From Elysia crispata (Eukaryota > Mollusca > Gastropoda > Plakobranchidae): a DNA stretch of 64,000 bases. The position numbers were made by a program, and so were the translations under genes. The first letter of the stretch is position 1. Each line of letters begins with the position of its first letter. The stretch is from assembly GCA_033675545.1 (NCBI GenBank), contig JAWDGP010002101.1, forward strand, positions 94,501-158,500, written 5' to 3'. A model generated the notes under the pieces. It was not told the DNA's origin, ran no database searches, and was given only the letters and a program-made list of their open reading frames with translations. This document shows, piece after piece, positions 1 to 12,376 of this stretch.

Positions 1-300
1 ACAGCCCTCTTTTCAGTTTATCTCTCCACCGAGACCATAATGCAGTGCTTATGACCATTACAAATACAATGTAGTGCTTTAACTCATGTAGTGAAAATGT
101 GCTCTCCAATACAAAGTAAAAACATGTTTCTGCTCAGACATAATGACAAAGAAAAAAATTTGGGCCCTGGATTTTTAAAAGTTATCTTGTTCCCCTTGAT
201 TGTTAAAGTTTATACTTAGTCTAGATCTAGTAACATTACTAACAAACTGTAAACCCATGCAAGACAAATTAAAAGTGGCAAGTTAATAATGTTGCTCGCT
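1..300. repeat. Degenerate direct repeat, left copy
   Basis: This stretch recurs in the same order at about 786-1085. Shared landmarks include CAGCCCTCT, CAGTTTATCTCT, TGCAGTGCT, CTCTCCAA and GCAAGACAAAT. Identity is clearly imperfect and the two copies differ by many small indels. No coding frame is visible. The unit could be an old dispersed repeat or decayed LTRs of the gypsy remnant downstream, but no LTR boundary could be set. Confidence 0.6.
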
Positions 301-785
301 TTAATGTTTCTTCCGTTCCTTGTTGACAATGGATAGAGTTGGTTGATAAATTAAATATAAAACAGTACAAATGTATTTAGAAGTAAGAAAGGCGTGCTAA
401 AGGAGTAGAAGTGGTGTTGACATTCACAACTCCTGCTTCAGAAGAAAAGGCGACAATAACAATTGTTTTTAAAACACTGATTAATCAAATTACGACTTCT
501 TACAGAAAGGCATATTTTCCATGACGCTTCAATCTTTATGGTGAATTAGGTCGAATTGCATAATTTATGTTTTTATTTACTTCAGTTTTCCACTCCATTA
601 AAGTGAGATAACATGTATTTTAATACATTTATATTTATGAAAAAAAACTAAATTTACAATACAGTTTTAAAATATAAAGAATTTCGAGCCATTGGAATTC
701 TTCTTAAATTGTCATGATGATGTTCTTTAAATCATGGAGAGATCTCGAACAAACAAAAAAAACTAAATTTCGGTGCACTCTTTTC

Positions 786-1085
786 AGCAGCCCTCTCTTC
801 AAAGTTCAGTTTATCTCTAAAATGAGATCATATTGCAGTGCTGACGACCCATTTGAACTATAATATAGCATTCCACCTGATGTGGTGAAAAAGTTCTCTC
901 CAACACAAAGACAAAAAGTGCAACTGGTCAGGCAATATTACAGAGAAAAAAAAAATTTAAGGCCCCGAATTTTTTTAATTTTTTGGGTTACTCTGGATTG
1001 CTGGAGCTTATAATTATGATAGAGTCACAATCTGTATAACTTATGCAAGACAAATGAAGAGTGGCAAATTAATAAAATAGCTTAA
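786..1085. repeat. Degenerate direct repeat, right copy
   Basis: Second copy of the repeat at the window start, about 785 bp downstream in the same orientation. The 485 bp between the copies and the 820 bp after this one are AT-rich and hold no gene I recognise. Confidence 0.6.
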
Positions 1086-1501
1086 CTTGAATGAATATTT
1101 CTACAGCAACAGCTCTGGTCGATATCTTAGACAAAAAAAAAGTGTAGAATTACATGTACGAAACATGTACAAAAAAAGCAGAAGTGTTGTTTACAAATAA
1201 CATTTATTTCAATAGCGTAATCCACTTTGAAATTTATACCGTGGAAAACAATATCTTAAATGTTGCATGGTTTATCATAACAATTTTGATGAATGATTAC
1301 AGTAAAAATATAATGAACTTTCAAGAGCAATTTTTATCTTAAATCCATAACTGTTATTTAATTTTTTGCATTGGGCAGGCAACTGATCTTGGCAGATCAA
1401 ATTTCAGTAAACTTCATCATTGGACATTGTTTTGGAGGAAAAAGCAAACAAAGTTGCCTTTTATAATGTAGATGTGTGGCAATCCTATTATGTACATATA
1501 C

Positions 1502-1506
<5 letters not shown>

Positions 1507-1543
<37 letters not shown>

Positions 1544-1546
1544 CAT
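1507..1546. repeat. (TA)n microsatellite
   Basis: About 40 bp of uninterrupted TA dinucleotides, followed by unremarkable AT-rich sequence up to the gypsy remnant. Confidence 0.95.
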
Positions 1547-1914
1547 AAATGTTCTCGTGACTTTTCCCTTCCTTTTTTTTTTGACATTGATAGATCTAGG
1601 TTAGTCATTTCTTACTGTGGTGAGTATTAATAATCATTTTGCATCTTACTCACTCCCTTGGGGTAATTTTACTCTGTCCTACTTTTATCTTCCTGAGACT
1701 GCCTTAATTTCTGTATAATCCAAAATAGACCTTAATAGGGTCAAGAGAATTTCTTTTAGAACTTTAAAGAAAATACCAAGACATACCGGTACCTAGGAAA
1801 TGTGAAGCCAGCAAACTCAAAGATAAATAACAAATACACTTTCACCTATGTTTGCTGTTGATAACACTACTGACACTCTTGATTGAGTAAAAACAAAAAA
1901 ACTGCTCCCAAAAC

Positions 1915-2375
1915 AATACAGCCTACAAAAGAACCACTGCAGATATCACAAAGCCCTGATAGTCCATGTTAAAAATCAGCATAAATTTTTTGGCCCTAGG
2001 GCAAAAGGTGATTAACTTCTTATTGTGGATGACTTTGCAACTCATGGTGAATCATTAAACACAGCAAAAACTAAAATTCCCATACTGCATGAAGTATTTT
2101 CTGAACAGGGAATCCTAAGATTGTCAATTATAGTTAAGTCTGACAATGCAGACATTTAGCAAACACGGATTCAAAGCTTTTGCTGAATATTTACTTTTAT
2201 CACATTTCAAAATCACACCTCTATGGCAAATGCATATGTAACAGGTGCAAAATTTATATGAAAGATTGGCAAAGTTCTCAAAACATTTTACATTGAATTT
2301 CGAAAAATAAAAACTTTTTGACAAGAACTTTTACAGCTTTCTGAGAAAGTATCGCTAAAGGTCACACTCTAAATT
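1915..2375 (+). pseudogene. Ty3/gypsy-type integrase remnant
   Basis: Read across several frames, this stretch keeps the order of landmarks of a Ty3/gypsy retrotransposon integrase core. There is an approach segment with FFGP and AKGD, then LIVDDFATHG with the first catalytic Asp, HEVFSEQGI, and VKSDNAD with the second Asp. Next come FKAFAEYL, FKITPLW, ANAYVTGAKF and a tail resembling the QELLQLSEK region. The third acidic residue (normally Glu shortly after the PLWP.AN motif) is not visible. Stops and indels separate the pieces, so it is dead. Reverse transcriptase and LTRs were not recognised, so only this fragment of the element survives. Confidence 0.7.
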
Positions 2376-3430
2376 TGTTTAAAATCATTTCATTTAAAAT
2401 TTGGGTAACAAAATTTGTCCAAAATTTCCAACAACTTCCAAACCCTTCTCACCTAACCTGCAAAAATGTCTATTTTCACATGTTGATTTATTTTGTTATC
2501 GTTTCATTACTGCATCCTACTCCTTCCTCTGCCTCTCCACCTTTCCCCTCCCCTAAATTTCCCTTGTGCAAGGCTGACACTCGCCTCCAGAGATTCGTGT
2601 TAAAAGCTGATTGGTGTCTGGCAGGAAGGTCTATAACAAACAAGTGCGGACAAAGTTATGAAAAATGGCAAAGTTTGTGTCATCATTATGTCTACTCTAA
2701 GTGTTTATGACAGTATTGGAAAAATATAGCTTTCTTCTCAGAGTAAGACTTTATAAGATGTTCAACTGTCTTTAGAATAATTTTATTTCATCCTTTGGAT
2801 ACTGACACTTCCACTTGCAAAAACATACATTTCATATACTATTTAACAAAATGAAAATATAGCCCTAAGGTAAAAAACTGATGCAACCTTTTGAGAATGA
2901 ATCCTATCCTAATCCCACTGAAACAGCGGGAAATGTAACTATAACTATTTTCTCTCGCACATGCAAAGTTTCATACCAATTAGCAGTCATATTTTTTGTT
3001 CATGACAAAAAGGGACACAACTCCTCCAGAGGTCGGAAAGAGAAATTAGATCTAAAACTTATTTCTTAAAAGAGTTATAAGTTTGAAAGAACAGACATTT
3101 TTGAAGTATTTGAGCAATCAAACAAAAGTTATATAATGATCAAGGAGTGAGTGAAGATGATTACAATCCAGAAATTGATGAAAGTAGTGATTCAGAGGAG
3201 GATAAGTCCGAATCTAGATCTAGCCTAGATCTAATTTTTTAAGAAAACAAAAATTTGCGGTGTTTTAGAAAAACTGAATAAAAATAATCTCTCAAGAAAT
3301 CCTTTTGTTGTTTATTTTATTCAAACCAGCATGTGTTATTATTGTCTCAAAATTTGATTACGATGGATTAGGTTTTTGCTCTTTGACAAATTTATAAAAA
3401 ATAAAATAAAAAAAGCCAAGCCATGGGCGT
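2376..3430. other. Unassigned AT-rich stretch
   Basis: No gene is recognised. The segment around 2930-3060 resembles a dispersed non-coding repeat (a GGGACACAACTCC-like phrase). A short acidic frame at about 3136-3241 (DDYNPEIDESSDSEEDKS) ends in a stop after an AGATCT cluster; it may be a scrap of a transposase N-terminus, but nothing else supports that. Confidence 0.4.
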
Positions 3431-3809
3431 TCAAATTATTTCACATTCCAGTACCTCAGCCGCAAGTGAGTTATCAGTAACACTAACACCAGGTACCACA
3501 AATCCCCGCCAGCTGCGGGTGGAAAATCCTCGCTACGGCGATGTAACAAAACAACACGAACAAGTGTCCACTATGATATCTTCCAATATAATGACCCGAT
3601 TTTTTTCAAATAAAAACCATTCAAAAGATAAAATTGTCTCCTTTCTATCTGTATCTAAAACTGTATAGTTCGCCGATATGTATGTATGTTTTGTCATCCA
3701 TTTAAAAAATGCTTATCGGCCGTAAAGTTTGGGCCACATCGCAATCTTCGCGTGGCTCTCAATACATAGCGGGTCCTACTTTTTCAATTCCGCTGGGCGT
3801 CATTCGTTG

Positions 3810-3819
3810 TATATAAATA
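3810..3819 (+). promoter_or_regulatory. Candidate TATA box
   Basis: TATATAAATA lies about 290 bp upstream of the ATG of the two-exon candidate gene. GC content rises locally just upstream of it. Spacing to the start codon would leave a 5' UTR of roughly 260 bp. AT-rich DNA gives many chance matches, so this is suggestive only. Confidence 0.4.
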
Positions 3820-4108
3820 GAAATGGCACCATTATTAAGTCGAATAACTCTGCTTTATCATGATACCAAACAATCAATAACAAAGAGTGTGCATCGGAAC
3901 TCAACGTCAGTTTAAAGGATTGAGAGGGTCGAAAATCTAACTTCTAATGATAAAAGTCGACATTGTTTGATATCAGCATAAAGTCCATCCATTTTACTTT
4001 TTAATGCAATAACTTTAAACACTATTTTATGAAAGACGGCGCGCGGATTAAGCAATTTCAAGACAACCAAAATCGTGTTGAGACCCTTAAATATACTAGA
4101 TCTAGGCC

Positions 4109-4928
4109 ATGGCGGCTGTTACAACAGAACGGAAATCAACCGCAGGCGAAAGTCCTAACTGTTTATGCAGTTCTACCTCCAATTCTTCGTCTATTTCGAC
4201 GGAAACATTGAAACTTATGATTGGTAAGTTGAGTAAGGTACCCAAATTTACGATTATTGTATTTCTTTATAAGGTTGATTTAATTCATGATTAGTTAAAA
4301 GTCGAAATTATCGAGTATTTAACAGGGCGTAAGTTTAAGTGCCAGAAGAGCGAAGTATTGTTTGGCTTTTGCCGAGTCGATGAGATTTTCTTTATTATTT
4401 CTCGCCTTTGATAGATATCAATATTAAGCATTTTAAGGTGTTGGAGATATTTTTCTAGCATTTAAATAAATATCTGCTATTTATTATCAAAAGCTTGGTG
4501 CTGGGTTTGATCTAGATATCTAGGTCTAGATCTTGATTTAAACCAAATAAAAATTAATGGGTTTAAAATAACTTGGCCTCAAAAACCAAAATCGTATCTG
4601 AAAGGCATTGTGAAGGAAATAATGATATTTTGGCTTAAAGGCAAAAAAAAAAGGATCCGTCCAAGCACATTACGTTTATGAATAGAGCCTAAGTAAACTT
4701 TGTTATGATATTTTGCTTTCCAAAGCCAGCCTTTTTATCAAATAACCCACTTTAAAAAAAAAAGAGATTAGAAAATCGATGTAATTTTTTTAACGATTTT
4801 GGTTTTCAGAGGATGAGGTATATCTGCTGATGAGAGACTGTTTGCTGCGAGCTAATGGTAGAGGCAGGCCAAAAACCTTCAAATCAAGATTGCTTTTTAT
4901 GGAAACATTTGGCTTATCATGCAATTAA
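4109..4928 (+). CDS. Candidate two-exon small protein, function unknown
   Basis: Exon 1 (4109-4223) begins at an ATG and reads 38 codons rich in Ser and Thr (N-terminus MAAVTTERKS) plus one base, then meets a consensus donor G|GTAAGT. Exon 2 (4810-4928) follows a good acceptor with a pyrimidine-rich TTTTGGTTTTCAG. Joining them completes a Glu codon (G+AG) and continues DEVYLLMRDCLLRANGRGRP to a stop, 77 residues in all. Both sites are canonical and the phase matches across a 586-bp intron, which is unlikely by accident. I do not recognise the protein. The basic RANGRGRPK stretch resembles an AT-hook-like or nuclear basic patch, but that is weak. A longer isoform or a transposon origin cannot be excluded. 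Confidence 0.45.
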
Positions 4929-7340
4929 AGAATACATATTTATATGCAGCTTTTTCAATTTCTTTAGTTGTTTCTCAAAGTATCTTATCAGGAGACGAGT
5001 CCCAGACTTAAGTCTGACAAATTTTACGGTCTGCCATACAGAGACGATGTGGGGAACTATCATTATTAGTCTCAATCTGTCACATTATACTGACAAATAA
5101 GTTTAAAAATCCCAAATATGAAATTAACTTCATTAAATTGTGATTTTATTTAAAAATTGATTTCATTTTTGAAATCAGCATATCAATTTACAGTAAAGAG
5201 CCAAGTTTCAAGCATCTATCTTGTAAATTGAATATTTTATTTAAAAATTTCAATATTTACCACTTTTACTGCCGACAGGGCATTTTAAGCTTTAAGACTA
5301 TGTTTGCTTTGAAATATCTCTTGATTTTGAACCCCAAACTCTCTAATCTAAAAATAATCAGAGTATCTCTCCATGTCCTTTGTACTTGAATGAAAAAGTT
5401 TAAAGGCTATTGCGTCATTACTCGTCTCTATCTGACCTCTTAAAATCTGACTTTTTTAGCTATTTTGCGTATAACGCATATTATTCAGACTATTTTCTAA
5501 CAACTTTAGACTGTTGTATATATTTCAAATATAATGCTATGGATTTGAAACTTATTTTTCCTGCTCAAATTTAACTTGACTCTCTGTTTATAATAATTAT
5601 GAGCGTGTAGAACTATTATATATTTCTGTTATTCCACAATAAAAGTGCTCTTTCATGCTTAATTTTCCTATGCATACAATTCTTATTCTATGTTGACATT
5701 AAATCTTTGAAATGCTATAACTTTTTTGTTTTTTATCCGATTTTGTTCAAATAAAGTGTTTTGTTCATGGTTTGTCTTGTACTATGTGGTCAAATAGGTA
5801 TAAACATAAAAAAAAAAGACTAAAATTTTTGCTTGTGATACCTACTAACACTCAGAGAACCCAACACGAGTTTCAATGCCCAGGAACGTGTAGAGATAGA
5901 ACCATAGATCTAGTATATCTTCTAATAACAATGAGTAATTCTTAGTCTAGATTTCAGATCTAGATCTAACTAAATACTAATTACTACATCGATAGATCTA
6001 GATCTATGTATTCATACTAGAAACTAATCTAGGCCGTATCGGCCTAAAGGCCTAATAAACGAAAATTTACCAATCTATAGTCATAAGAAAAAGAGGGCCA
6101 GCTGTTTAGACATCCGGTGGTCACTTGCGATTATAAAGATTTCATGGGTTGGAGTTAATTCTAGATCTAAAATCTAGGTTTATCCTTGATTCTTGCAACA
6201 ATCGACTATAAATTACTGTAAACTAATTAGGGACCTGGCGGCCATGTTCAATCGCTCAACATGGATTATTGTCAAGGGACACAATTCTTTGGATTTCCCC
6301 CCCCCCCCCCCCCCCCCCTCTCGTAAAGAAGAGCCTCATGAGCTAACGTAGAAATAGAGAAAATATTGCTGCATCGCGATTGAAAAGCCAAGCTTAGAGA
6401 CTCTGCTTTGAAATCATAGGCTATGTGGCGAAGCAATAGAATGCTCGTACTTTCAAGCTTCTCCGGCGACTATATTATTGAAGAATTGAAATATAAATCT
6501 TTTTCTTGCTCCCGGCGCTTGTGCACTTGGCCATTCGGTGCTGTGGCATAGTGACAGTCAAACAAACTTCCTTTCCATGACAACAAGCATAAAAAAAGAG
6601 CACCGTACCAGCATTTTTCCTGGCCTATGTATAAAAATTTATAACTTAAGTAGTTAATTTTCTACTGAGACTTAAGCCAACAAATTTTCAAGTTTCTCAA
6701 TGCATAAAAATAGTGAAACTAAGACAGCCGTAACTAAATTCCGGCCTGCAATCGGCGCCTCCCCACTATGGACTGAGGCCGTGAGAGATCACTCACACTG
6801 CCATCTTTCATTATCATAATTTAAAAATAAATCACTAAAATAATATGAAACATCCATAAACTTACTCTGTAAATGTATTTAAATACATGACTCCAAAATA
6901 TAAAGGTGCACCATACATATCTAGACTTAGATCAAGCTAGATCTAGATCTAAATCTAGTTCGAGTACTTCTGATTAAATCGCCCGAAGCAGCGACTATTG
7001 TGCCGTTTACTTAAGACTACTAGTGCTAGATTTAGATTTAGGGATTTACAAAGTATATTCTTGATACAATACATGTAATTATTTGGCGAAGCCAATTTAA
7101 CCAAAGCCTAGTCTCTCCGATGCACAATATCGTAGATATAGCTTTTGTCAGATCAATCACCTAAATTTTTTTTTTTTATATATATATATATAGATGTACA
7201 GTACATATATTGAAATTTTAAAGCCATTGGTAGTAGAATATGATTAACTAAGGGAAGACAAACCCTCACGTTTTTTCAAACACAGAATATTCTGCCAATT
7301 GAATCATGTATATATATATATATATATTTTTTTTTTTTTT
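4929..7340. other. Non-coding AT-rich region with AGATCT clusters
   Basis: No coding sequence recognised. It contains a 22-base C run (6297-6318), clusters of the AGATCT palindrome (about 5905-6005 and 6919-6960), and short (TA)n tracts at about 7170-7191 and 7308-7326, each next to a poly(T) run. Confidence 0.5.
5638..5643 (+). terminator. Candidate polyadenylation signal AATAAA
   Basis: AATAAA about 710 bp beyond the stop of the two-exon candidate, followed by a T-rich stretch. It is the first clear AATAAA in a plausible 3' UTR position, but such hexamers are common in AT-rich DNA. Confidence 0.25.
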
Positions 7341-7837
7341 CTTTACTCCAAACCTTTTCTAACTTTTTAAGAATAAGCAGAAAAATAATACAACATTTAC
7401 TGTGAGAAGTTCAGCACCTCGAACAATTTTCGGAACAGAAGAAAACCGAAAAAAGTTTGCATCACATCGTGCATCCATGATACATACATAACACTTCTAG
7501 ATTAGATTAGATCCTATTCCAAATGTAGATTAACCGTGCAAAGAGTAATACTTTAAAAAAAATGTTTGCTAAGTTTTAAAGATGTTTTTTTTTCTTTACT
7601 CCAAACCTTTTCTAACTTTTTAAGAATAAGCAGAAAAATAATACAACATTTACTGTGAGAAGTTCAGCACCTCGAACAATTTTCGGAACAGAAGAAAACC
7701 GAAAAAAGTTTGCATCACATCGTGCATCCATGATACATACATAATACTTCTAGATTAGATTAGATCCTATTCCTAATGTAGATTAACCGTGCAAAGACTA
7801 ATACTTTTAAAAAAATGTTTGCTAAGTTTTAAAGATG
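7341..7837. repeat. 253-bp tandem duplication
   Basis: The segment 7341-7584 is repeated at 7594-7837 with an offset of 253 bp and only a handful of substitutions (for example AACACTTC versus AATACTTC). Each copy starts with CTTTACTCCAAACC after a T run and ends with TTTTAAAGATG. The near identity points to a recent local duplication. No coding frame runs through it. Confidence 0.9.
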
Positions 7838-8800
7838 TAAAATTATGCTGAAAGTAATATTTTACGACACTTTTCAACACAATGTTCCACTAGAACACTA
7901 TTGTTTATAACACAGGATAAGTAAAGTTTCCAACCTCATTGACCAAACCAGTTATGGCGGCTCCGGAAAATTACGAAAATACCCGGGACATCTGCTATCT
8001 CTCTGTTTTTCCTTAATTTGTGGGGCTGTGGTCTATACCTCTTTGCCTGTGGTTAAAAAGAAGTATTGACAAATGAAAAACTGTGTGTATAAGTCCATCG
8101 GTTTGGGCTTATAAAAAAAGGGGGGCTTGCCATTACAGGAAGAGGTGTAGGGAGAAACTAAACGAGGATATGAAGATAAGAGTTTTATTTATATTTTAAT
8201 TTCCTACTCGTTCCTTCTTCTCTCTCTAACTTTCCCCGTTAAGATTTTTTTTATTCATACTACTTTACAGACTTTAAAAACCTTCTATCTTTTTGGTTAC
8301 TGTTAAATATCAAGTTTTCCTGCAAATGGTGTTTTGCTATTCTGCTTGTCTATTTTGGTGCATGCTTTCTGAATCACCCTTCTCTCTCAATCTGTCAAAT
8401 CGGCATCCCTTTTACACCCTCTTTTCTCTGTCTCACGCTTCTGCTTCATTATAATTAATTCCAGGTAGTACTCTCTAATTGCCTCTCTGTCTCTCTAATC
8501 GCGCATTAAACACGCTCACCTGTAATTATCATGTTGTGAATATAAATCAAATTAAATAAAAAAAAAAAGAAAAAAAAAAAAAGAACTCACAATCTCAGAT
8601 CTTTTTCAAGGCTTACCATACTGTACTGATAAGAAGAGAATCATAAAAAAAAAAGGTTTGAATCTGAAAAAAGCAGTAGGACCTACCAAGTGGCGTTTAA
8701 CTTAAGACTGCGGTTTCTCTCATACAGCATACACGATTGTTCACTCACTTGTTCTGAAAATTGTCTTATCTTCCACTCTTCAATTAAACCTAGGTTTTAC
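7838..8800. other. No recognised feature
   Basis: AT-rich with poly(A) runs near 8560-8583 and CT-rich sequence at 8210-8500. A short open start at about 7953 (MAAPENYENT) stops after 20 codons and has no supporting donor. Nothing assignable. Confidence 0.4.
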
Positions 8801-9797
8801 ATTGCTGTATATTCTACGGACCCACTAATATTCATTGAGGCAATTGAGATAGGCTGGCCACGCCCGTGGAGGCTCACACTTTAAAGTTAAAATTTATTAT
8901 GATTCTAATGTGGTCTATGATGCTTACATATCATTACACACAAACACGTACGGGAGGGTGTAATCAAAAAAAGATAAGGGAAGGCAATTGACCTCGATGA
9001 ATATTTGTGGGTCCGTAGAATATACAGCAAACTTCAACTTGGTAAGTATCGTTTACCTTTCCATTCTACGGACCCACTTAATATTCATGAGGTCACTTGA
9101 TACTTCAAAGACATAATAGTTAACACAACTTATACTGTCAGGGCAATGTGCCAGTCCACATCGTGTGAAAAAATTCGTTACAAATAATTACGTTGTAATT
9201 GAATCCAGAATCACATGTCGTTGAGATGTTAAGATTGCAGTTTAACCTATCAGATAATTATATCAGAAGATGTAAGAATATATTTATATACAAAGTCACC
9301 ATGATACGATGATAATAAAATGATGCGTTCATAATGAACGAAAAAGGAAATGAAAAGTTCAGTACTGAAGATCAGATAGTGAGCATCATGGTTCATAAGC
9401 ATTAAATTGCAAACAGATTAATATTCAAGTAGACTGGTATAAATTTATAATCTTCGGCTTACACGTGTGTATGTATAAGTGCACATGCCACCAGCAATAC
9501 AAACATTATGTGTAAAATGCCGTAGAAGCCTGTCATGTGCCGATGTATTATCCTAGTATATAGTATATCTAGGTATAAAGGAGAAGTGACATAAATGCCA
9601 AACTCACAGTTTCTTATAAAACATCATGATGTGGCATTTATTTATCCTTGCCGGAATATGCTGGATGTAATTGAAAATAAGACGATAGTTAAATACCGGT
9701 ATGTAAATAATGAGTTGAAAATGATATAACACCTCGATATAAGTGAGGTAGTACATAAATGTGCAGCTCACAGGACATACTGGTCCACAATGCATCG
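8801..9797. repeat. Left inverted arm of the DIRS foldback
   Basis: Reverse complement of 12372-13353. It carries the recurrent terminal motif (TCTACGGACCCACTAATATT and the AACTTCAACTTGGTAAGTAT hairpin partner) twice in opposite orientation, so the arm itself contains a smaller inverted repeat. It lacks the last 35 bases or so present at the end of the right arm. Confidence 0.85.
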
Positions 9798-10319
9798 GTT
9801 TGGAAACATCATGACGCTGCATGCGAATGAGCAGAATTCGGCTGTAGCAGTATCCAGTCATAAGATATGTTGATATAAGCAAAGAGTGGCCTAAATGTGT
9901 AGCCCACAGGACATATTATATATTTATTGGTGTGGAAACATGACGTTGCATGGGAATTAGCAAAATCTGCTGTAGCAGTATAAACTCATAAGGTGGAATT
10001 TAGCCACAGGACAAAAGTTCAGTAATAGAAAAAGCATGACATTGCATCCGGCTCTGAAAACATAGAGGTCTCCTACCGCTATCAGGTTTCTAGTTATGGT
10101 ATAGAACTGTTCTGCATGTGAGGCAGCAGTAGGCAAAGTACAGAGAGGAGTGTTGTGTTGATGCCCACTGTATTTGGATTTGACGAGCCTAATCTATCAG
10201 ATCGACATATCAGATCAAAGTAAATTAATGATCTAGAAATTTAGATTCAATGATCTAATATTTCCAATCAATGTATCATCATCATTCACATCAACTACTA
10301 ACAATGTCATGGTTTATTC

Positions 10320-12376
10320 AAGATCATCACTGCTCATAACCGCTGCAGCAAAACAAGCTAAGTCCGCTACCTGACTCGCGTCATTATATTATTTCCAACT
10401 CCCTGGGTTTGCGGTAAAAAACGTTCAAAAGTCTGCGAAGACTTCCATCCAACGGAAGCTAAAGCATTGGCGGTATCTAATTTAACCGCTGTCTTTGTGG
10501 CCACAGCAGCCCGGGTACTGTGTGCGGAGTACTTGACCTTATCAGTCCGTGCCTCTGCCAGGAGCTGTTTGAACCATCAACTAATAGTCTCAGGGATAAC
10601 CGTCATACATGGAGAGACTACACTCACCAAATATTTATCAGACTGACGACAATCTTTTGGGCGCGTCAAGTAAAACGTTCCTACTCTGTGGTGATGTTGT
10701 TTTTAAAAGATCGTCTAGCGCAAGAGGTGCTCCTTAGTACAGACAAAGAAGTTTTATAAAGTGATGCGATGGTTTGCACCCGTTGCCCAGTTGTGAGGGC
10801 AATAAGCATGGTCGATTTGAGATAGAGTCTACGCTAAGGCAAATCGATATCATCACCAGTATGGATTTAATGTACTTCAGAACTACCGAAACATCCAAAA
10901 ATGCTTTTGTATTTTAGGTCTTTGGGGGAGGGAGGAGGGGTTGGTGAAACTCACCTTTCATAAAGAATTGCAATAGTTGTCTATTTTTTCAGTCAATGTC
11001 AACTAAGAGGGACACTGTTGACTAGGCAGAATTGATACCACTTTGGCTGTATCTGTTATCTATCATATGTTGCAGAAAGTACATCAATAACTTTGCGTCC
11101 CCTGATCCTGAGTCCCTTTTTCTGAGATGACAAAATGTTATGAAATAACTTTAATATTGTTAGTGTGTAGACTTTCCTCAGGCTGGCATAATGGTGTAAT
11201 ACTTTTTGGTCTAAGCCATCCTTGGCTAATCTCTGCCTGAAATGAGGCAAGTCATCGTGTGTAGTCTATCAGCTATCGGGTGTCTCTCAATGGGCTTCCT
11301 GGGGCGAATCAAAGAGTGGAGAGTTTAACATGATAGCTGAGCTGATTAGCATGGTCTGAAGAGTGGGATGCCATAGATATGAACAAGAATGTGGCAGTTA
11401 TTAAACTGGCTGCAAAGGCTTTGCAATACCATGAGAAATGCTTTGAGTTCTAAAGCATTGCTGTGCAAGTTTTGCTTTGTGTTGAACCCAAATTCCTGAC
11501 TAGTGTCTGAATTGCCTAGTTGCCCCACATTCCAATGTGCAGGAGTCTGTATTCAAGGAAAAATGAGGGTTAGGCATGCTCCCTGGTTTTGTGGAACAAA
11601 TTCCCTCAGGGAGTCACCATCACATTTCAGTCTTACATTCTGGTGTGATGCATTGATCAAAATTATAAAACTGATGTTTTAAGGCTTGTATTCTCATCAT
11701 TGCCATATCCCTGTGAAATAACTGACCCTAAGGAACTACTATCAGTGAGCCAATTAGTCTTGCCAGTTGACGGTTTAATGGGCGTCTTATTGATGAGGCT
11801 CGCCAGTATGTTCTTTTTCGCTTTGCCCAATGACAACATCATGGCTCTAGAGTCTAATACCAATCCCAAGTGGAATAAATTTTGGCTTGGAATAGGAGAA
11901 GATGTGTCTGAAATATGAATCCGAAAGATTGGATGAGCGATCTAATGTACTGTACGTTCTTTGCATGTATCAAAGGAGGCGCCCTGAAGGTATATATCAT
12001 CAATGTCAACGTTAAAATGTATGTCTGTAACCTAAAATGATCCAAGACAGGTTTCATGATTTTGATGAAGACCCTTAATGAATCTTTAAAACTTTGCGGT
12101 AATGCAGGAAAAGTTTATGTGATTTTGTAAAATTCAAACTTTGTGCTGTATTCATGAATAGGATGCGTAAAATAGGCATCCTTTAAATCTAAACTGGTCG
12201 TGTATCAGTTGTTTCGCATCTACTGAAGGACACGTATCAAGAGTTTTCATCTTAAACTGACTAGATAAAATATATTTGTTGGGTTCCTTGACATTAAGAG
12301 TCATCCTAAACTTCCCATCGTCAAGTACTAAAGTGCTCTCGCCCCTCAGAAAAAAGATGTTTCCAAACCGATGCAT
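10320..12376 (-). pseudogene. Decayed DIRS-like pol, RT/RNase H/tyrosine recombinase
   Basis: On the minus strand, from high to low coordinates: an RT segment beginning within FLRGESTLVLDD (12.3 kb), the RT thumb (MKPVLDHFRLQ and GLVLDSRAMM), an RNase H piece (about 11.35-11.56 kb), and a linker (FRQRLAKDGLDQKVL). The tyrosine recombinase C-terminus follows at 10.34-10.76 kb, with KYSAHSTRAA, GWKSS and FERF. It parallels the plus-strand element at 20.6-23.4 kb domain by domain. Sequence equivalent to about 21.8-22.24 kb there, most of the methyltransferase-like domain, is deleted. Stops and frameshifts are frequent, so it is inactive. Confidence 0.85.

Noticed and set aside
2124-2324. 66-codon minus-strand frame
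   Set aside because: Antisense to the gypsy integrase remnant, with no domain of its own.
7953-8015. Short open start MAAPENYENT
   Set aside because: Only 20 codons, with no donor or downstream exon in phase that I could support.
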